Position numbers and translations under genes: made by a program. A model generated the notes under the pieces. That model saw nothing but the letters and a program-made list of their open reading frames with translations, did not search any database and was not told where the DNA came from. 64,000 bases of DNA from Oncomelania hupensis (Eukaryota > Mollusca > Gastropoda > Littorinimorpha > Pomatiopsidae), in NCBI GenBank assembly GCA_036898135.1, contig CM072511.1:156997872-157061871 (forward strand), read 5' to 3'. Within the stretch, counting starts at the first letter, position 1, and each line of letters starts with the position of its first letter. This document shows, one piece after another, positions 58,792 to 64,000 of this stretch.

Positions 58792-58901
58792 TCAGCTAAA
58801 AGCCGGGGCCATCACCATGTCCGTGAGATGTTTGCGTATGGGACCGTTTTCCAACGCACCGTTCAGGTAACCACGTTCCGTCTTCTGACGACTGAGCATC
58901 A
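58792..58901 (-). CDS. Candidate 3'-terminal exon, function unknown
   Basis: On the minus strand a pyrimidine-rich acceptor ending ACCTCAG leads into a frame MLSRQKTERGYLNGALENGP then IRKHLTDMVMAPAFS and a TGA stop. AATAAA follows 6 bases later (58785-58780). The same frame is open further upstream through a hydrophobic IVTFLIIILVLAL, so the segment could instead be one exon with a membrane helix and a short cytoplasmic tail. No family recognised, and no neighbouring exon confirms it. Confidence 0.3.
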
Positions 58902-58969
58902 CTGAGGTCCGCAAAGCAAGCACAAGGATAATAATGAGAAAAGTCACAATGGGTTCATGGAGTACAATG

Positions 58970-59110
58970 GGGATGCCATGACCCAGCCCAGAGCGTTACA
59001 AAATAGTTACAGGTATACGGCGATGCTATGACCCAGAGCGTTACAAAAATGGTTACAGGTATACGGCGACGCCATGATCCTGAACGTCACAAGATAGTTA
59101 CAGGTAAACG
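58970..59110. repeat. About 47-bp degenerate tandem, 3 copies
   Basis: Units share GATGC(C/T)ATGACCCAG ... GCGTTACAAAA and GGTTACAGGTATACGGCGA. Confidence 0.85.
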
Positions 59111-60687
59111 GGATGCTGAGGTTCGCCAAAAGCGTACTCTAGTGAACTCGCCCTGCAGAGATAATTCGCTAATGATGCAGCAGTAGAGTTTGCAAAGACT
59201 GATGCAACCTTTAACTTTCCCGTCATTTCCGGTCAGTGCAACCGATACCCGGGGTCGTAGCAATAACGGTGCGAATCCTCTTTTAGGCTGTGGAGTACGT
59301 AGGGTGGGGAAGACAGAAAGACGCATTCTGCCTCTCCTCACAAACAATAAAGGCCACGGCAACCAAGATGCGAACCCCTCTTCGGAAGATGCACCGGCAC
59401 ACCTGCGACATCCACCCCGCACCCTGGTAAACGTGTGCATCTTTGTAAGAGAGATATTTAGTGTAACGCTAACCAAACAAAACGTTACCATCAACAATCC
59501 GTCTTCTCCTCATCTGTATTTCCCCCTTCTCCAACCTCACCTCTCTCTCTCTCCCCACCCTCCTCCCTTTCACTTCTGTTTGGTCCCTCTCCGCATAGCT
59601 TACACCACGAGTAGTTACTAACAAAAGCGAGAGGCTCTGTGGTTTGGGGTCAAGTCTATTTCCTTTGAGGGTCGTGGTTCCAGCCTTTAGCAGCAGCGTC
59701 TTGGGTCGATTGGAGAGAGCGTGAGAGACTTCTCCCCCCCCCCCCCCCCCCCACTTGTTGCTCCGCTTGGGTGTGTACTAAGGATTGGTTATGCCTCCCA
59801 CTCCCACACTCTCTCCCCTCCCCTGTCCTCCTCTCTCTTCCTTTCTTCTTTCTCTCCTCCACTTGTGCAAGAACAGCTAAGCCGACTACTGACTGGATCC
59901 TAGGCTTAGGCTTCTGTCCAGTCCAGTGTCCCTATCAGAATTAGCGTTATCAGCAAGGCTAATATGTAGATGATGCTGGGTGCAATCGTCTGCAGTGCCA
60001 TCGTATTGATGACACTGACTGGTTCTCTGCTTTAGTTACTTAATAGAGCACGGCAATAACCCTAACATTCTTCTCATTCTATTTCTTCGGCGTTTTCCTC
60101 CTACTTCTTCTTTGTAACTAAATCTTATTTTGTCCCGGGGGAGCAACATACCCAGTAAATTTTGACAGGAGAAATGAATTTAAACTTTTAATAGCGCATA
60201 AAATCCTCCACGCTGATTTCTAACTGTCCTCAGGTTTTATTTGACAAAGTGCTGGTGAAGCATATCGAAATCCTCCCCAAACTTGTAGATTCATTTATTT
60301 TAATAGCCTATTATTATGACGCTATGTGGGGCAAATTAAAATCGACCCACAGTTAGCTGTTGATGAGGCAAATCTATGAAAATCCCCCCCTACACTTGTA
60401 TGGATATCATGACGGCTAGTGTTTGCTGACAGACACAGCACGGAAATGTATACAGAAGGTGAGAAGTTTGTGGGAGGCACCGCCGCGTTTGTGGAAGGAA
60501 TTATCGCACTGTTTGTTGATAGGGCGCACGGCGGCTCCAGCACAGAGAATCTGCACGTAGGGAAAGCAGAAGGAAGCAACTGTACTAATAGCACACAGCG
60601 CATAGCTGAGACCCATCCAGTACGCTTAACTGTCAAAGGTGCTTTGCGAGTCTAAGCTACGCGGTGTGTAAAAGTTAAAGCCTTTTG
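59111..60687. other. No firm gene; two GC-rich open stretches
   Basis: 59190-59430 and 60416-60636 are GC-richer and open on both strands, the first followed by GTAAAC on the plus strand. I cannot tell the coding strand or name a family, so neither is called. A C-run occurs at 59733-59752. Confidence 0.35.
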
Positions 60688-60900
60688 TAAACTCAGCACC
60701 CGCGGCTAGCGGCTAAAAGCTAAATACAGAGTATCTACAGATACAGAAGTAGAAGTAAAGACTTCATACCTTACAACTGGCAATGTAGCCTGTGCTGAGA
60801 TACTCAGCACCCACGGCTAAATACAGAGTATCTACAGATTGAGAAGTAGAAGGGGACAAACAAATTAGTGTTGAAACCTTACTAAATGGCACGATAGTCT
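60688..60900. repeat. About 105-bp tandem repeat, 2 copies
   Basis: ACTCAGCACCC(G/A)CGGCTA, AATACAGAGTATCTACAGAT and GAAGTAGAAG recur. A third partial unit follows the SINE at 63060. Confidence 0.75.
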
Positions 60901-62589
60901 GTGCTGGTATCGGTTGTACCCACAACTAGAGGCTATTTAATTAAAGAATACACCTATGTTGTCATGAACTGGCTAGTTTTAACTCTGCTCATTGACTATT
61001 CAGCCTTGTGTAGTTTTTGTAACAGTAGAGAGTCAGTATATAACACAGCAGCAATAAAAGTACACACCGCGAGCCCGACCCACGCTGCGTAGTTAATCAG
61101 CACTGTGTGCGAGAGTCGTAAATATTTTACCCAATGAGAGCTTAGGCAAAGCGGTTCGAGCCAGTTTGACTGGGTCCGAGCCTAACACAGCTTTGGTCAG
61201 TTGGGAGGAATACACCGAAGTGTTAACAGCTAGAAAGCTGGCAGAGAAATCTCTCCACACTTAGACCAGGAAGCAGGACTTAGAATCTTAGAATTCTATC
61301 AAGTCACAACGGGCCTGAACTTGTCAAACAGGTAAATGAACACCCTTCTGTTTCATCGTGATATATTTATATTATTGTTGAAATTATGTTTGAAGACTTT
61401 GCTATGCATAAATGTGAATTGTTAATCCGAATTTGCCGTACCACGTGGAAGAGCCTACCACGAGGCGAAACACGACCGGTTGCGCCGCCATGTTGTATCC
61501 CGTACGGAACCACTGTTGTTTAACTTATATGTATGTTTGCAGACCAGTGGCTGTACCACTGAATGTTTATATTATTATTAATTCTGTATGTGTATAGTTA
61601 GACACGATTGATATTTATGTATGTATAGGAATTTAGAGTGAGATTCCAGTGGACCCCGGAAGTAGCAGAATGTTCGTCGCTTATGTATAGAGATGTGGAG
61701 CTATCACTGAGGGCTACTTTGGCTTTCAGTGAGACGCTCTGCACAAACCGATTATTCAGGGTTGTGCAGAATTTCGTCTCTTATATTACAGACGAGCAGG
61801 CGAGCTATCCCGAGCTATCCCGAGCTATCCTGTGCACCCCGCTCCACAGAAACGACTAGTTGGTTGAGGAGCCTCTACCGCACAAGTCGGAAAGAGCTAC
61901 CTTGAAAAACACCCTGTCAGACCCCACAGCGTGGCAAGGGAACCCAACTACACAACGACAAAGGTGTACCAGAAGCTACCTCACAGAAGGACTTTGACCG
62001 CACCATCAGAAAGTTAAGTGTAATCGACGAAGGTGCACTTAAACTCTTCAGAAACTGTAAAACGGACCACAGTAGTCCAACTCTTCAGAAACTGTAAAAC
62101 GGACCACAGTAGTCCAAATCTACATGAAATATAATAGCAAGTGCCCGAGGAAGATATAACAGCTGCCTAGACTATCAGCGATCGAACTATTAGCAGTGAC
62201 TGAGACTTTTTAAGTTAGATTAGTACTTAGAGAATCTTGTATAGAGTAGAAGAAATAAATGTGTGATTTTAACTGTTATCAAGTGGCTGGACTACATATG
62301 ATTCATAGCCGTGTGAAAGCTAGTGTGACAGTAATCTTTTACCATTTTTTCTATCTATTTCTGTACCCCAACCTTAACACAGAACGAGCTAAACAAATAA
62401 ATTTATTAAAGTAATTCATAGGGTGACTTACTAGCAGTTCCCACCGAATAAACGTGAGGGTCCATAATTCCATTGTGCAGAGCCCATAAACCCCACGTGA
62501 CATATGTTACGTTGAAACGCGCACGATAGTATGTGGGAGGCGCGCACAATATATCCAATCGTTTTATTTTTGTAGAGCATTCAATAACA
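60901..62589. other. No supported gene; small tandems
   Basis: An 11-bp unit CGAGCTATCC is present three times near 61800. A 38-bp unit (AACTCTTCAGAAACTGTAAA...) is present twice at 62041-62117. AATAAA near 62254. No exon recognised. Confidence 0.4.
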
Positions 62590-62875
62590 GAGTGTATTTA
62601 CCCTTGATTTGATTTTGCGTTGCCAGTGATGACGAAGTTCATTCTGATTGGTTATATTTGTGTCACACACAAACATTCGAACGTTCTCTCGAGTATAGAG
62701 AAACTATTTATGTACCGCACTGTTTGAGTTCAGGAGAGAATTGTATAAAGAGAGAAAGTGAAAAGCGATTGAGCGATTGTATGCAGTTGTTGATGTACGC
62801 TGAATATAGTTGGGAAACTTCATATGACGACTCCTGCCTTGTTGTTGAGTGAACAGGTTGCGTGGATAAACGAAT
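62590..62875. repeat. Diverged dispersed repeat, family E, second copy
   Basis: Aligns in blocks with 20470-20880 and is followed directly by a family B SINE. Confidence 0.5.
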
Positions 62876-62879
62876 CAGA

Positions 62880-63060
62880 GTGGCTGGTAGAACGGCTTAC
62901 TAGTAACCGAAAGGTCCCTAGTTGGAATCCCGGATTGGCCAACGTGCGACATTATTTTCCCCTTGCATGCCATCAACTGGTTCGCTGGTGTCAGATTAAA
63001 GTGACCGGTAGTTGCCTATGCGCTCCGGTGTCGTTTGACTATAATCTACAATTATTACAG
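62880..63060 (+). mobile_element. tRNA-derived SINE, family B, second copy
   Basis: Same order as 3591-3802: CTAGTAACCGAAAGGTC, GGAATCCCGGATTGGCCAAC, TATTTTCCCCTT, TGGTGTCAG, TGACTATAATCTACAA. The A-box region is degraded. Confidence 0.75.
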
Positions 63061-63677
63061 ATACAGAAGTAGAAGGGGACAAAAAATTAATATTGAAACT
63101 TTACTATATTCTGTGCTGGGATACTCAGCACCACAGCTAAATTGCAGTGTCATAAGATCTTCTGCACACACAAAATCCTGAAGCTTTGCTGACTCTTGTA
63201 TCAGCTATCATACTGAAATATTCGCGGCTAAATTCAGAGCAACTACAAATGTTAAAAGCAACCAGTAACCCCTTTTGCACTAGTCTTATATAAGATGTAC
63301 TCGGCAGTCATGGCTATAATACGGAGTATTTTGAGTACCGAATTCAATGTCTCTCCGAATTTGTTTTTATAAATAATTTTATTTCTTAGAACACAGGACC
63401 AAACATCGGTATTGCCTGCAGGGGGTCTTCGATACTCAGATTGTGGGGTGGGGGGGGGGGAAGAGGAGGAGGAGGAATGAATACCTGTTTAGTTTTACCT
63501 GTGCAGAACAGTTAAGAGAGGAACGCAACGCGATCCGCTGAAAGTCAACAAACATTTTTCTCTGGCTGAAATCTCACAGCGAACAGGCGCACAACCTGTC
63601 TTTAAGTTTTTCCTCGTCCAGGTGTCTTCTAGAACAGGGAACTGTGGAGAGGAGTGTAGTAAAGGGGTGGGGGTGAA

Positions 63678-63679
<2 letters not shown>
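63061..63679. other. No supported gene
   Basis: Begins with a third partial unit of the 60688 tandem. A G-run lies near 63449. No exon recognised. Confidence 0.4.
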
Positions 63680-63744
<65 letters not shown>

Positions 63745-63782
63745 AGAGAGAGAAAAGAGAAAAAAGGGGAGAGAGGGAGGGG

Positions 63783-63846
<64 letters not shown>
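63680..63846. repeat. (GA)n microsatellite
   Basis: Two long GA runs separated by AAAAGAGAG and GGGGG interruptions. Arg-Glu and Leu-Ser frames are artefacts. Confidence 0.97.
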
Positions 63847-63848
<2 letters not shown>

Positions 63849-64000
63849 TCCGAAAAATATATTCAGAGACAAACACAGAGAGGCAAAAATAGAAAGACGT
63901 CTGCAGAGCAAAAGATAGACAAATAGAAAATGTAAAGAAAGAGAAAAAAAACAAAACAAGTACGGTAGGATCGGAGTGTCATAACGAGAAGAAAGAAGAT

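Noticed and set aside
60416..60636. Membrane-protein exon
   Set aside because: All frames are open on both strands, several look hydrophobic, and no splice-site pair or family match decides between them.

Overview
This is an animal nuclear window with very few host genes. Supported host coding sequence is limited to short, intron-separated exons. Most of the rest is transposable elements, SINEs, minisatellites and very long microsatellites. The mixture (RTE-type LINE fragments with GATAGG tails, several tRNA-derived SINE families, GACCTTGACC-rich dispersed repeats, long GAT/GAA/TC arrays, a TTAGGG interstitial tract) suggests a marine lophotrochozoan, most likely a gastropod mollusc. That assignment is inference from repeat style.

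The clearest element is an intact LTR retrotransposon at 31793-40352. It has 1379/1380-bp LTRs that differ by one base and one indel, a 5-bp target duplication (TAGAT), a primer-binding site matching the tRNA-Pro 3' end, a polypurine tract, and one uninterrupted 1470-codon gag-pol ORF. The pol order is protease - integrase - reverse transcriptase - RNase H. That is the copia-like order, but the RT/RNase H and the integrase GPY/F module are of Ty3/gypsy type. This is the hallmark of the Gmr1-like lineage and is the most notable finding here.

Left part (1-22 kb): SINEs (1.1, 3.6, 13.4, 14.5 kb), a TIR DNA element with a nested LINE scrap (7.3-8.0 kb), a dispersed GACCTTGACC repeat (9.7-10.5 kb), and an RTE-type LINE copy (11.3-13.0 kb) that is 5'-truncated, bounded by an 11-bp target duplication and still carries an open 560-codon RT frame. 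A G-rich 24-bp minisatellite lies at 19.2 kb.

Middle part (22-31 kb): on the minus strand, two exons (23941-24099 and 22469-22599) together encode an FGF-receptor-like Ig domain with matching splice phase; a possible 33-bp exon follows at 22034. The first exon carries an apparent frameshift. The introns hold a 745-bp TIR element, SINEs and a second copy of the 7.3-kb element. At 27.2-28.5 kb a 41-bp minisatellite was hit by an RTE fragment and by a 587-bp retroposon, and both target duplications are readable. A second retroposon copy (29.7-31.2 kb) contains a 33-copy 29-bp minisatellite.

Right part (40-64 kb): a perfect 26-bp-stem hairpin (41634), a TIR element with an expanded AT core (42105), a tRNA-type SINE family (45.9 and 49.4 kb), ultra-short tail-only retroposon copies (47158, 58628), a second copy of the 745-bp element (51118), an interstitial telomeric tract (52153), five more RTE fragments of some length, and a 731-bp TCAC/TC array (55444-56174) between two oppositely oriented RTE copies. 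Two low-confidence host exon candidates lie near 48.2 and 58.8 kb.

Nothing in the window indicates an operon or a bacterial-type system. The biology is mobile-element activity inside introns and intergenic DNA.
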